This document shows, in pieces, positions 63,871 through 64,000 of a stretch of DNA of 64,000 nucleotides. The stretch is from contig NZ_JOAK01000040.1 in assembly GCF_000720455.1 (NCBI RefSeq), positions 13,821 to 77,820 on the forward strand, written 5' to 3'. The notes under the pieces are model-generated. The model had not been told where the DNA came from. It was given only the letters and a program-made list of their open reading frames with translations, and did not search any database. The translations under genes and the position numbers were made by a program. Within the stretch, counting starts at the first letter, position 1. The number at the start of each line of letters is the position of its first letter. The DNA is from Streptomyces virginiae (GTDB lineage: Bacteria; Actinomycetota; Actinomycetes; Streptomycetales; Streptomycetaceae).

Positions 63871-64000
63871 TCAGGCGCGGATGAGGTTCAGGGCTTCGTC
63901 CCGGACACGGGCCAGGGTGTCCGCGTCACGGGCCTCGACGTTCAGACGCAGCAGCGGCTCGGTGTTCGACGCACGCACGTTGAACCACCAGTCCTCACCC
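63871..64000 (-). CDS. manB: Phosphomannomutase/phosphoglucomutase, C-terminal end
   Basis: The gene runs off the right edge. The visible 43 residues begin with EDWWFNVRASNTEPLLRLNV and end NLIRA before the stop complement TCA at 63871-63873. RxSNTEPxLRL is the phosphate-binding motif in domain 4 of alpha-D-phosphohexomutases. The W-W-F-N-x-R start is typical of actinobacterial ManB. These enzymes interconvert mannose 6-phosphate and mannose 1-phosphate for GDP-mannose synthesis. Confidence 0.85.
   Translation of the reverse strand, partial: GEDWWFNVRASNTEPLLRLNVEARDADTLARVRDEALNLIRA

Noticed and set aside
1..64000. CRISPR arrays, tRNA or rRNA genes
   Set aside because: No regularly spaced direct repeats and no cloverleaf or rRNA-like conserved sequence were noticed. 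The only tandem repeat is the coding repeat at 52887-52946.

Overview
The window is high-GC actinobacterial chromosomal DNA, most likely Streptomyces or a close relative. The evidence is codon use dominated by G/C in the third position, many GTG and a few TTG starts, ATGA/GTGA gene overlaps, and a gene content typical of that genus: SpoIIE/PP2C phosphatases, LAL-type LuxR regulators, GlxA-like AraC regulators, MMPL exporters, LitR/photolyase and a class III lanthipeptide synthetase homologue. No rRNA, tRNA, CRISPR array or intact transposon was seen.

Region 1 (1-9.9 kb): a two-component pair cut by the window edge; a MarR regulator divergent from a short-chain dehydrogenase with two palindromic operators between them; a 33-residue membrane peptide gene closed by a perfect hairpin; a secreted NPP1-type protein; a GAF/PAS/SpoIIE phosphatase; a PfpI-type protein; and a galT-galK pair without galE. 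Region 2 (10-14.8 kb): an area of gene decay. It holds a PPOX remnant, a doubly frameshifted methyltransferase and remnants of a molybdopterin protein and an EfeB-like peroxidase around an intact moeA-like gene, then a DUF3533 membrane protein. Region 3 (15-19.4 kb): two regulator/target pairs facing each other across palindromes, MBL-fold hydrolase/MarR and MFS exporter/ArsR-like.

Region 4 (19.7-27.4 kb) is a compact biosynthetic operon of three translationally coupled genes: an MMPL exporter, a 1535-residue KS-AT-ACP-alpha-oxoamine-synthase megasynthase, and an Sfp-type phosphopantetheinyl transferase. It should make and export an aminoketone-type product. Region 5 (27.4-39.2 kb) is rich in signalling genes: a PAS/GAF/SpoIIE/HATPase protein, a soluble Ser/Thr kinase, a 22-residue peptide gene followed by a strong hairpin, a LanKC-like lanthipeptide synthetase whose kinase domain lacks its catalytic residues, a LAL regulator and a NarL-type two-component system.

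Region 6 (39.3-53.5 kb): a GlxA regulator/saccharopine-dehydrogenase-like pair; a secreted Tap-type hydrolase; an MMPL exporter with a DUF2993 lipid-binding-like partner and a TetR regulator; a light-response module (ECF sigma factor, LitR-type B12 MerR regulator, photolyase, SDR/DUF2867 protein); and a second GlxA regulator/isochorismatase-like pair. Region 7 (53.5-64 kb) looks defence-like. It has a 1950-residue TIR / degenerate phosphoesterase / NACHT / pentapeptide / WD40 protein, a permease, and a tight three-gene operon (two-TM protein of unknown function, cupin-like protein, inositol-monophosphatase-like phosphatase). It ends with a luciferase-like monooxygenase stump beside a transposase remnant, and the C-terminus of a phosphomannomutase.
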